Source: Candidatus Limnocylindrales bacterium (GTDB taxonomy: Bacteria; Chloroflexota; Limnocylindria; Limnocylindrales; CSP1-4). Taken from it: a stretch of DNA of 15,879 nt. Location of the stretch: assembly GCA_030647575.1 (NCBI GenBank), contig JAUSJS010000305.1, positions 1-15,879 on the forward strand, read 5' to 3'. Below the pieces are notes generated by a model. It did no database searches, was not told the DNA's origin, and worked only from the letters and a program-made list of their open reading frames with translations. Positions 1-6,571 of this stretch are shown in pieces (the stretch's first letter is position 1; each line of letters begins with the position of its first letter). The translations under genes were made by a program, and so were the position numbers.

Positions 1-2
1 AG

Positions 3-107
3 GTGCGCATCGAGCGGCAGGTCGCGAGGCTGGCGATCGGTCACGGCCGGCGCCCGGCCCGGCCCCGGCCGGAAGCAGTGCGACGCCGCGGTACGACGTC
101 GCAGTAA
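3..107 (+). CDS. Possible 3' end of a gene entering from the left edge
   Basis: One plus-strand frame is open from the window edge to a TAA stop at 105-107. It encodes an Arg-rich tail that starts VRIERQVARLAIGHG. The gene body would lie outside the window, so no family can be assigned. The codon positions look plausible, but in DNA this GC-rich short open frames are common. The call is tentative. Confidence 0.2.
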   Translation: MRIERQVARLAIGHGRRPARPRPEAVRRRGTTSQ

Positions 108-165
108 CCGGGCGTGGGGAGAGGAGTTGGACCGGTCTGTCGTTCGGGTGCCCCGGCCGTCCAAA

Positions 166-182
166 GTTCTGCCCAGAAGAAC
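166..182. repeat. Inverted repeat GTTCT-N7-AGAAC, copy 1
   Basis: The arms GTTCT and AGAAC are separated by 7 bases (GCCCAGA). The arms and spacing are identical to those of copy 2 at 385-401. It could be an operator half of a regulatory pair or a weak hairpin. No T-run follows on either strand, so a classical terminator is unlikely. Confidence 0.4.
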
Positions 183-384
183 AAACCGGGCAAATTGCAC
201 GTCAGTGCCTGCTCCACGACCGTCAGATGATCGACCGGTACCGAGGAGGGGGCCGAATCGCGCCACACAAATCCACCCAGGAGACACATTCGAGCCCGTC
301 GCCGTCCACTTGTTCTTCCGCCAGGCAAAACAGCCTCGGAATGATGGTCCCGCGGGGCCGATTGAGTCTCCGACAACGCGATTT

Positions 385-401
385 GTTCTGCCCTAGAGAA
401 C
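385..401. repeat. Inverted repeat GTTCT-N7-AGAAC, copy 2
   Basis: The arms GTTCT and AGAAC flank the 7 bases GCCCTAG. One more base pair extends the arms to TGTTCT and AGAACA. It lies 98 bases downstream of the kbl stop on the minus strand and 219 bases from copy 1. Its function is unknown; it may be a protein-binding site or an RNA hairpin. Confidence 0.4.
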
Positions 402-498
402 ATCGACCCAGCCCGGCGGCGAAGGAGGAGCGGAGAAGGCGGCTGGTCGGTGGATCGGCACAGGAGAGGAATCGCCCAGACCCGGCTGATGGCCGACG

Positions 499-1737
499 TC
501 ACCCGCTGATCAGCCCGAGCTCGCGGCCCACCCGATCGAATGCGGCCAGGGCGACATCGAGCTGCTCGTCGGCGTGGGCGGCGGTCACGATCGTGCGGAT
601 GCGGGCCTGGTCGAGGGCCACGGTCGGGAAGACGACCGGTTGGGCGAAGACGCCTTCCTCGATCAACCGGTCGCTGAAGTGCCCGGCGACGTCCGGGTCG
701 CCCATCATGACCGGCGTGATCGGCGTCTCGGACCGGCCGGTATCGAACCCGAGGCGGGTCAACTCGGCCTTGAAGCGTCGAGTGTTCGCCCACAGCCGCT
801 CCTGGAGCTCCGGCTCGTCCTCCATGACCCGGATCGCTTCACGGCAGGCGGCCACCACGGCCGGCGGATTGGAGGTCGAGAAGAGGAACGGGCGAGCTCG
901 CTGGGTCAGGATCTCGCGCAGGGCCAGCGAGCCTGCGACGTAGCCGCCGAGAGCGCCGACGGCCTTGCTCAGGGTACCGACCTGGATCGCGACCCGGCCG
1001 TGCAGCCCGAAATGATCGACCGTGCCCCGGCCGTTGCGGCCGAGGACACCCGAGGCGTGGGCGTCATCGACCATGACCGCCGCGTCGTACGCCTCGGCGG
1101 CTTCAACCAGCTCTCGGAGCGGCGCGATGTCGCCGTCCATCGAGAAGACCCCGTCGGTCACCACGAGGATCAGGCGGTAGGGACCTCCGCCAGGCCGCCC
1201 GGTCGCGCGCGCTTCGCGCAGGATCTCCCGCAACGCCCCGACGTCGCCGTGTGGATAGATCTGACGCGGCGCCTTCGAGAGGCGCATGCCATCGATGATC
1301 GAAGCGTGGTTGAGGGCGTCGGACACGATCAGGTCCGTCTCACCGGTGACGGTCGGGATGACCCCGGTGTTGGCGCTGAAGCCCGACTGGAATGTCAATG
1401 CGGCGGGCGTGCCCTTGAAGGTTGCCAGCTCTGCCTCGAGCGCCTCGTGCATCGTCATCGTCCCGGCGATCGTGCGGACCGCGCCGCTGCCCACGCCGAA
1501 CTCGCGAACCGCCGCCAGCGCCGCCTCGCGCAGCCGGGGATGGTGGGTCAGCCCGAGGTAATCGTTCGATGACAGGCTGATCAGGCGGCGATGGTCGACG
1601 GAGACGATCGGTCCCTGCGCCGACGACATGACCCGCAGCCGGCGGTAGAGGTGGCGCTCGTGCAGGGCGGCCACCTCGTCGTCGAGAAAGGCGAGCGGAT
1701 CCGGCCGGCCTGCCGGGCCGGACTTCCGCGCGGTCAT
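499..1737 (-). CDS. kbl: Glycine C-acetyltransferase (2-amino-3-ketobutyrate CoA ligase)
   Basis: This is a PLP-dependent enzyme of the alpha-oxoamine synthase family. It cleaves 2-amino-3-ketobutyrate with CoA to glycine and acetyl-CoA in the cytoplasm. From the chosen start it has 412 residues, slightly more than the usual 395-400. The PLP lysine is in GTLSKAVGALGGY, about residue 258. The cofactor-binding DDAHASG lies near 224-230, HASIIDG near 145-151 and TDGVFSMDG near 194-202. The ATG at 1737 is chosen because it overlaps the tdh stop as ATGA. An in-frame ATG at 1746 is possible but would overlap tdh by 13 bases. No clear Shine-Dalgarno is seen, which fits translational coupling. The family also includes 8-amino-7-oxononanoate synthase (bioF); the tdh neighbour decides for kbl. 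Confidence 0.92.
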   Translation of the reverse strand: MTARKSGPAGRPDPLAFLDDEVAALHERHLYRRLRVMSSAQGPIVSVDHRRLISLSSNDYLGLTHHPRLREAALAAVREFGVGSGAVRTIAGTMTMHEALEAELATFKGTPAALTFQSGFSANTGVIPTVTGETDLIVSDALNHASIIDGMRLSKAPRQIYPHGDVGALREILREARATGRPGGGPYRLILVVTDGVFSMDGDIAPLRELVEAAEAYDAAVMVDDAHASGVLGRNGRGTVDHFGLHGRVAIQVGTLSKAVGALGGYVAGSLALREILTQRARPFLFSTSNPPAVVAACREAIRVMEDEPELQERLWANTRRFKAELTRLGFDTGRSETPITPVMMGDPDVAGHFSDRLIEEGVFAQPVVFPTVALDQARIRTIVTAAHADEQLDVALAAFDRVGRELGLISG

Positions 1738-2762
1738 GACTGCCAATCCATGATGACCTTGCCCGAGTCCCCGGCTCGGGCCGCCGCGAAGGCTGCCTCG
1801 AACTGGCGGAAACCGAAGCGGTGGGTGATCGCCGGCGTGATGTCCAATCCGGATTGGAGCATGACCGTCATCTTGTACCAGGTCTCATACATCTCCCGAC
1901 CGTAGATGCCCCGCAACGTGAGCATCTTGAACACGATCGCGTTGACGTCCAGGGCGATCTCCTGGGTGGGGATGCCGAGGATGGCGACACCGCCACCATG
2001 GGCCATCGCCTCGATCGCGTTGCGCAGGGCCGTCGGGTTGCCCGACATCTCCATCGCCACGTCGAAGCCCTCGACCATGTCCAGCTCGGCGAAGACGTCC
2101 GACAGAGCCCGTTCCCGAGGGTCGACCACGAGGCTGGCACCCATCCGGCTGGCGAGCTCGCGGCGGTAGGCATTGGGCTCGCTCACGACCACGTGACGGG
2201 CGCCGGCATGGCGGGCGACCGCCGTCGCCATGAGGCCGATGGGCCCGGCGCCCGAGATCAGCACGTCCTCGCCCAGCACGGGGAAGGCGAGCGCGGTGTG
2301 GACGGCGTTCCCGAACGGATCGAAGATCGCGGCGACTTCCTCGTCGATTCCGTGCCAGTGATGCCAGACGTTGGTCATCGGCATCGCCACATACTCGGCG
2401 AAGGCGCCGTCGCGCCCGACCCCCAGGCCGATCGTGTGGGCGCACAGGTGCCGGCGGCCGGCAAGACAGTGCCGGCAGCGGCCGCACACGACGTGGCCCT
2501 CGCCGGAGACCAGGTCGCCGGGGGCGAAGCCGGCCACGTTGGCGCCCAGCTCGACGATCTCGCCGACGAACTCGTGACCGACGACGAGCGGCGGCTTGAT
2601 CGTTCGGGCGGCCCACTGGTCCCAGCCTTCGATGTGCAGGTCGGTGCCGCAGATGCCGGTCTTGTGGACCCGGATCAGGACGTCGTTGATGCCGATCGCC
2701 GGCACGGGAACATTCTTGAGCTCGAGGCCAGGTCCGGTACCGGTCTTGACCAGGGCGAGCAT
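1734..2762 (-). CDS. tdh: L-threonine 3-dehydrogenase
   Basis: This zinc-dependent, medium-chain alcohol dehydrogenase oxidises L-threonine with NAD+ to 2-amino-3-ketobutyrate, the substrate of the next gene, kbl. It has 342 residues; E. coli Tdh has 341, and the two align along their length as I remember the E. coli sequence. The catalytic zinc ligands are Cys38 in GICGTDLH and His63-Glu64 in VVGHEF. The structural zinc site is Cys93, Cys96, Cys99 and Cys107. His90, a specificity residue in E. coli Tdh, is present. The Rossmann motif is GAGPIG. The C-terminal part has IYGREMYETWYKM, a Tdh hallmark. ATG at 2762 is preceded by TGGGAGG about 9 bases upstream. The gap to the FAH-family gene upstream is 34 bases. 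The gene order tdh-kbl is the reverse of E. coli kbl-tdh. Confidence 0.96.
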   Translation of the reverse strand: MLALVKTGTGPGLELKNVPVPAIGINDVLIRVHKTGICGTDLHIEGWDQWAARTIKPPLVVGHEFVGEIVELGANVAGFAPGDLVSGEGHVVCGRCRHCLAGRRHLCAHTIGLGVGRDGAFAEYVAMPMTNVWHHWHGIDEEVAAIFDPFGNAVHTALAFPVLGEDVLISGAGPIGLMATAVARHAGARHVVVSEPNAYRRELASRMGASLVVDPRERALSDVFAELDMVEGFDVAMEMSGNPTALRNAIEAMAHGGGVAILGIPTQEIALDVNAIVFKMLTLRGIYGREMYETWYKMTVMLQSGLDITPAITHRFGFRQFEAAFAAARAGDSGKVIMDWQS

Positions 2763-2796
2763 CGTGCTGGGCCTCCCAGATCGGTCGTGGCGCGAA

Positions 2797-3528
2797 TCAG
2801 TCGTTGTCGTCGCTCCAGTCGATCACCGGATTCTCCACCGAACCGATCGCGTCGATCTCGCAGCGCGCCCGATCGCCCGGCTGCAGGAAGACCGGCGGAT
2901 CTCGGAAGACCCCGACGCCGGAGGGCGTTCCGGTCGCCACGATGTCACCCGGCTGGAGGGTGATGGCGGCGCTGATGAACTCGATCAACTCGGCCACGCC
3001 CCAGATCATGTCGGCGGTCGTGCCGTCCTGCATGAGGATCGCGCGACCGGCATCGGGGCCGGCGCCCGGGATTCGCCACGACCGGAGGCGGAGCCGCTGC
3101 GGATCGGGCATTTCATCCGACGAGACGAAGACCGGCCCGACCGGGAGGAAGGTATCGGAGCTCTTGGCGCGCAGCCACTGGCCGTCGCCGACCTCGCCGT
3201 CGCCGAGGGCGGCCTTCACCCCCTGCCAGTCGCGAGCACTGACATCGTTGACCACGACGTAGCCCGCGACATGATCGAGCGCGTTCTCGCGGCGAACCCG
3301 GCGGGCAACCGAGCCGATGACGACGCCCAGCTCGACCTCGAGGTCGAGCGCGTGGGTCCCCTTCGGACGGACGATCGGCGCTCCATCGGCGATGACCGAG
3401 TTGGCGAACTTGGCGAACAACAGCGGCCGGACCGGCGCGCTCCGGCCGCCCTCGGCGACGTGCTCGCGGTAGTTCAGACCGACGCACACGATCTTGCCCG
3501 GGTTCGGCACGTACGAGGTCTGGCGCAC
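2797..3528 (-). CDS. Fumarylacetoacetate hydrolase (FAH) family protein
   Basis: This cytoplasmic, metal-dependent enzyme belongs to the FAH/FAHD/HpcE superfamily, which hydrolyses, decarboxylates or isomerises 2-oxo or 1,3-diketo acids. From the chosen start it has 243 residues. It opens directly with PNPGKIVCVGLNYREH. The metal-binding acidic residues are Glu64 and Glu66 in LDLEVELG and Asp95 in VVNDVSARD. The C-terminal signature is LQPGDIVATGTPSGVG. The frame stays open to an ATG at 3645, but that part is Arg-rich and overlaps the DUF3105 gene. GTG at 3528, 13 bases after the DUF3105 stop, is preferred; GTG at 3510 is the alternative. The family does not fix the substrate: acylpyruvase, oxaloacetate decarboxylase and sugar-derived diketo acid hydrolase are all possible. 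Its place ahead of tdh-kbl suggests catabolism of amino-acid or sugar acids. Confidence 0.88.
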   Translation of the reverse strand: MRQTSYVPNPGKIVCVGLNYREHVAEGGRSAPVRPLLFAKFANSVIADGAPIVRPKGTHALDLEVELGVVIGSVARRVRRENALDHVAGYVVVNDVSARDWQGVKAALGDGEVGDGQWLRAKSSDTFLPVGPVFVSSDEMPDPQRLRLRSWRIPGAGPDAGRAILMQDGTTADMIWGVAELIEFISAAITLQPGDIVATGTPSGVGVFRDPPVFLQPGDRARCEIDAIGSVENPVIDWSDDND

Positions 3529-3541
3529 CGAACGAGCCCGA

Positions 3542-4423
3542 TCAGCTCGGGACGGGGCTGGTCTGTGGGCTTGCTTCCGTGCTCGGCGCAGCGCTCGGCG
3601 GCGCGCTCGGCGCCGTGCATTGGGGCTCCGGGTTCGTGCGCTCACCCCAGACCTGCCAGAAGTCGAGGATCTGGGCGGTGTCGAGCTCGTTGAGTGGCAA
3701 GACCCGGCCCCAGACCATCGCCGCGTAGGGCGTCGCCATGTCGTCGAAGCGGGCGATCACCGGGCCCTGGCCGGTCCCTGGTTGGATGCCGCAGACGGGA
3801 CTCGCCGGGAACTCGTCGAACAGGGCTCGGAGTTGAGCCTGGCCGTCTTCCGTCGCGCCGGAATCGCCGCTGTTGCCGCGATAGAGGATGACCATCGCCC
3901 CATGCTCGAGATTGTGGATCCAGCCCTCGGGGATCGCCCGGTCGCTCGGTCCGTAGACGCGCGGCTGGATGGGTCCCGCGCCCGACGCGTTGGAGTGCGC
4001 GCCGGAGGCCGGCGGGCAGTAGGTGTACGTCACCTTCTCCCCGAGGGCCCCGTGCCTTCGGCCCATGTCCGGCTGCACGTAGCCAGGGTTGGCGGGCGCC
4101 CCGAGGGCGGGGCTGGGCGTCGGATCTGGCACCCATTCGGTGGAGCAGGCATAGGCCGGAGCCGACGCCGAGAAGAAGACGAAGACGGCGATCAGGACCG
4201 CGCCGGCCAGCGCTGTCAGCGCCACGATCGGCGTCCGGTGGCGCTCCATGAACGAGGGCTGGTAGGCAGCGCGAGCTCGCTCGCGGCGCCCGGCGCGAGC
4301 GCTTCCGGTCGGCGAGGTCGACGGCGTTGCGATGGGGTCCCTTGGACGATCCGTGACTGGCGGCGCCGACGGGCTTCCGGCGGACGAGCTCGGCGGTTGG
4401 CGCCGGCGGCTGGGTTTGCTCAC
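3542..4423 (-). CDS. Membrane-anchored DUF3105 domain protein
   Basis: The protein has 293 residues. A charged, Ser/Pro-rich cytoplasmic N-terminus (about 1-64) precedes one membrane helix at about 65-90 (IVALTALAGAVLIAVFVFF). An extracytoplasmic DUF3105 domain follows. Its marks are the YCPPASG-H region at 135-143 and the HNLEHGAMVILY motif at 170-181. Four cysteines lie outside the membrane, at about 93, 136 and two further on. The tail is low-complexity Pro/Ser/Ala. The family function is not known, although His and Cys clusters of this kind can bind metals. The GTG start at 4423 has GAGG about 8 bases upstream. The stop is 13 bases before the FAH start, so co-transcription is likely. Confidence 0.8.
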   Translation of the reverse strand: MSKPSRRRQPPSSSAGSPSAPPVTDRPRDPIATPSTSPTGSARAGRRERARAAYQPSFMERHRTPIVALTALAGAVLIAVFVFFSASAPAYACSTEWVPDPTPSPALGAPANPGYVQPDMGRRHGALGEKVTYTYCPPASGAHSNASGAGPIQPRVYGPSDRAIPEGWIHNLEHGAMVILYRGNSGDSGATEDGQAQLRALFDEFPASPVCGIQPGTGQGPVIARFDDMATPYAAMVWGRVLPLNELDTAQILDFWQVWGERTNPEPQCTAPSAPPSAAPSTEASPQTSPVPS

Positions 4424-4558
4424 GTTGGTGCCTCGGTAGGGTCGGTTTGTCGACTGGCGGCGAGTACGGCTCGGAGGGCCACGGAACGGTGCCCAGCGAG
4501 AGGGTACCGTCCCGGGGCCGTCACGCGCCGGACGCCGGGGACTGGCGGCTCGTTTGGG
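4424..4558. other. Intergenic gap before the DUF3105 gene
   Basis: These 135 bases separate the end of the small membrane gene from the start of the DUF3105 gene. No good promoter pair, strong hairpin or RNA gene was recognised, although a promoter for the DUF3105-FAH-tdh-kbl genes would be expected here. Confidence 0.3.
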
Positions 4559-4930
4559 TTACGGCTCGTTGAGGAAGGCTCGAACCTCCGGACGGAGGAG
4601 CCCGCGAAAGAGAAGCAGACTGAAGGCGGCCACGAAGATTGCCTGGATCAGCAGCTGGCTGAGCAGGAACAGGGGCACCAGCGGGACGGTCAGGCTGGTG
4701 AGTCCGAGGGCCAACCCGCGGGCCGCTTCCTTGCGCTGGAGGACCAGGGTGGTGGTGAAGATCGTGTAGGCGAGCAGGACCATGACGACGACGCCCTGGA
4801 AGCTGACCGCGGCTTCAACCGCCTGGTCGACGACGAAGCGCAGGCTCAACCCGATGCCGGCCAGGATCAGCAAGGCATAGACGAGGAAGAGGCGCAGGCC
4901 GCCGGGCATCTGACGGATCGTCTGAAGCAT
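4559..4930 (-). CDS. Small integral membrane protein, unknown function
   Basis: From ATG 4930 the product has 123 residues and is almost entirely hydrophobic. Probable membrane segments lie at about 12-33, 43-63 and 70-105, the last possibly two helices. A short charged tail (LRPEVRAFLNEP) follows. No family is recognised. The frame stays open to an ATG at 5242, but the extra 104 residues are Arg/Ser/Pro-rich, run through the promoter and operator of the LacI gene, and look non-coding. No Shine-Dalgarno precedes 4930; a TACGAT hexamer ends 8 bases before it, which fits a leaderless mRNA. The job is unknown and co-transcription with DUF3105 is uncertain. Confidence 0.6.
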   Translation of the reverse strand: MLQTIRQMPGGLRLFLVYALLILAGIGLSLRFVVDQAVEAAVSFQGVVVMVLLAYTIFTTTLVLQRKEAARGLALGLTSLTVPLVPLFLLSQLLIQAIFVAAFSLLLFRGLLRPEVRAFLNEP

Positions 4931-4938
4931 GGGCACGG

Positions 4939-4944
4939 ATCGTA
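4939..4944 (-). promoter_or_regulatory. Possible -10 box (TACGAT) of a leaderless transcript
   Basis: Read on the minus strand, TACGAT ends 8 bases before the ATG at 4930. No Shine-Dalgarno is present, so transcription probably starts at or next to the start codon. No convincing -35 was found. Confidence 0.3.
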
Positions 4945-5182
4945 CCGCGAAGCCGCTCGGTGGGGCCGTCTGGGCTCGGGCCTCGGTCGCGCGGGGCGCT
5001 CGCTGGAGGCTGATCCGTACTGGGATCAGATCGCGCACATTCACGCTCTGCCGCCCTCGACTTCGGTCAAAGACTCGGGGCCGCTGAGCGTGACTACGGC
5101 CGGAATGATGCGGTGGCGCATCGCCCGTGTCGGCGGGGCCGTCGAACGACGGTGCTCGATCCACCCGGGAGCCAGATGGGTA

Positions 5183-5211
5183 TTGACACCGCCGGTCGTC
5201 GCCCGTATCTT
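5183..5211 (+). promoter_or_regulatory. Sigma70-type promoter of the LacI-sugar transport operon
   Basis: A perfect -35 TTGACA (5183-5188) is followed, after exactly 17 bases, by -10 TATCTT (5206-5211). Transcription would start near 5218, inside the operator repeats, giving a 5' leader of about 87 bases before the GTG at 5305. This is the best promoter in the window and probably serves the regulator and, by read-through, the three transport genes. Confidence 0.85.
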
Positions 5212-5213
5212 CA

Positions 5214-5240
5214 CTAAACCGGTTTGCTAAACCGGTTTGC
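5214..5240. promoter_or_regulatory. Tandem LacI-family operators
   Basis: Two perfect 10-bp palindromes, AAACCGGTTT, lie at 5216-5225 and 5229-5238. They belong to a 13-bp unit, TAAACCGGTTTGC, repeated head to tail at 5215-5227 and 5228-5240. The central CG and the A/T-flanked symmetry are typical of LacI/GalR-family sites. They start 2 bases after the -10 and cover the expected transcription start, so a bound repressor would block initiation. The adjacent LacI gene makes autoregulation the simplest reading. Confidence 0.85.
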
Positions 5241-5304
5241 ATACGACCCGTCGGCGCTGCGTCTCGGCCGCCGGCCCCGAGCCGCGACAGGGAGTCGGAC
5301 CCGA

Positions 5305-6384
5305 GTGGAGCAACGAACCATCCGTCCGCGCATCGCCGACGTGGCCCGGGAAGCGGGCGTGTCCAAGACCGCGGTCTCGTTCGCGTTCAACAGCCCGGAT
5401 CGGCTGGCCCCGGAGACGGCCGTGCGGATCCGCGACGTGGCGGAGCAGCTCGGTTACACACCCCACCCGGTGGCCCGGATGCTGACCCAGCGCCAGACAC
5501 TGACGATCGGCGTGCTGACGCCGCAGGCGCTATCGGTCATCTTTTCGAACCCGTTCTTCGGGGCGTTCAGCGAGGGCGTCGCGGGCGCAGCGGAGGAGTC
5601 CGGCTACGGCCTCCACTTCATCTCACCCCTGCACGGGTCGCTCGCCAGCGCCATGAGCCGGGCGACCGTCGACGGCGTGGTCGCGATCGGCTTGTCCGAC
5701 GACCATCCCGAGGTCGAGCAGATCCGCCGAGCCGGCGTGCCGATCGTACTGGTCGACTCGACCGCCCTGCCCGAGCACGGCTCGGTCGAGATCGATGACG
5801 TGGGTGGCGCGCGCGCCGCCGCGGAACATCTGATCGGGCTGGGCCACCGCGATGTCCTGGTGATCGGCGTCGAGCCACCCGCCCCTTCGCTGGCCATGGA
5901 CCCGGACGGCGTCACCAGCCGGCGCCTGCGCGGCTACCGCGAGGCGTTCGCCGCGGTCGGTGTCGAGATTCCGGATGAGCGGGTCGTCGTCGGTCCGGCC
6001 AGCATCGAGGGCGGCATCGCGGCGCTCAACGGTGCCTGGGAGGATGGCGTCCGCCCGACGGCCGTGCTGGTCATGAGCGACGCCATGGCGATCGGGGCGA
6101 TGCGCGCGCTGCGCGACCTGCGCCTGACCATCCCCGGTGACGTCAGCGTCGTCGGGTTCGATGACATCGATCTCGCTCCGCACGTGGATCCCCCGCTCAC
6201 GACGGTCCACCAACCGATCCGTCGCAAGGGCGCAGAGGCGGTCCGCCTGCTTCTGGCCGTCGTCCAACGACGGGATCAAGCCAACCCCGAGCACCTCCGG
6301 CTGGAGACGCGCCTGATCGTGCGTGGCTCGACCGGGCCGGTGCCGGGCCAGCGGCATGAGGAGGTGGCCGGGGTCCACCACTGA
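5305..6384 (+). CDS. LacI-family transcriptional repressor (sugar-responsive)
   Basis: The 359-residue protein has a LacI-type DNA-binding head at about 7-62: recognition region IADVAREAGVSKTAVSFAFN, then LGYTPHPVARML as hinge helix. The periplasmic-binding-protein-like effector domain follows (TIGVLTP near 67, VDGVVAIGLSDDHP, PIVLVDS, VVGFDDIDLAPHVDPPLTTVHQP). The ligand is probably a malto-oligosaccharide or another sugar imported by the genes that follow; this is inferred from context. GTG at 5305 is chosen: GGGAG lies 10 bases upstream and the domain begins at once. The open frame from 5224 would start inside the operator. Tandem palindromes at its promoter point to autorepression, and the malE-like gene starts 187 bases after the stop on the same strand. 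Confidence 0.93.
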   Translation: MEQRTIRPRIADVAREAGVSKTAVSFAFNSPDRLAPETAVRIRDVAEQLGYTPHPVARMLTQRQTLTIGVLTPQALSVIFSNPFFGAFSEGVAGAAEESGYGLHFISPLHGSLASAMSRATVDGVVAIGLSDDHPEVEQIRRAGVPIVLVDSTALPEHGSVEIDDVGGARAAAEHLIGLGHRDVLVIGVEPPAPSLAMDPDGVTSRRLRGYREAFAAVGVEIPDERVVVGPASIEGGIAALNGAWEDGVRPTAVLVMSDAMAIGAMRALRDLRLTIPGDVSVVGFDDIDLAPHVDPPLTTVHQPIRRKGAEAVRLLLAVVQRRDQANPEHLRLETRLIVRGSTGPVPGQRHEEVAGVHH

Positions 6385-6522
6385 GATCGACCCGCCGAGC
6401 GATCGACGGGCCGGCACGGATCGCCACCACGGACGTGCCAACCGGGCGACGCCGATAGAGACGATCGGAACGCGGGCGTCCCGGCCCTATTGCCGGCACT
6501 GCCGGCTTACCAACGGGAGATC

Positions 6523-6546
6523 GGTGATCGAAATTGATCGGTCACC
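6523..6546 (+). promoter_or_regulatory. Inverted repeat just before the binding-protein RBS
   Basis: The arms GGTGATCGA (6523-6531) and TCGGTCACC (6538-6546) flank 6 bases. As RNA they pair over 9 positions with one U-G pair. The end is 2 bases from the GAGAGGAG ribosome binding site. It could be a second operator, an mRNA-stabilising 5' hairpin or a translation control element. It does not resemble AAACCGGTTT. Confidence 0.45.
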
Positions 6547-6571
6547 CAGAGAGAGGAGCACCACGCAACCG

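Larger units (their letters stand above)
108..498. other. Intergenic region without a convincing gene
   Basis: About 390 bases lie between the possible left-edge gene end and the kbl stop codon. The open frames here have low-complexity, Arg/Pro-rich translations and no ribosome binding site. The stretch 160-400 is richer in A+T than the rest of the window. It holds two matching inverted repeats, at 166-182 and 385-401, listed separately. No RNA gene was recognised. Confidence 0.5.

Noticed and set aside
41..403. Possible 120-residue minus-strand gene downstream of kbl, starting at ATG 403
   Set aside because: It has no ribosome binding site and no recognised family, and an Arg/Gly/Pro-rich end. 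The middle (VDHLTVVEQALTCNLPGLFFW) looks more protein-like, but this is not enough to call it.
3494..5230. 578-residue plus-strand frame opposite DUF3105 and the small membrane gene
   Set aside because: It has a low-complexity Arg/Gly/Asp-rich translation and runs over three minus-strand gene regions and the LacI promoter.
5224..5304. Earlier LacI start at ATG 5224
   Set aside because: It lies inside the operator repeats, a few bases from the expected transcription start, and has no ribosome binding site. GTG 5305 has GGGAG and fits the domain start.
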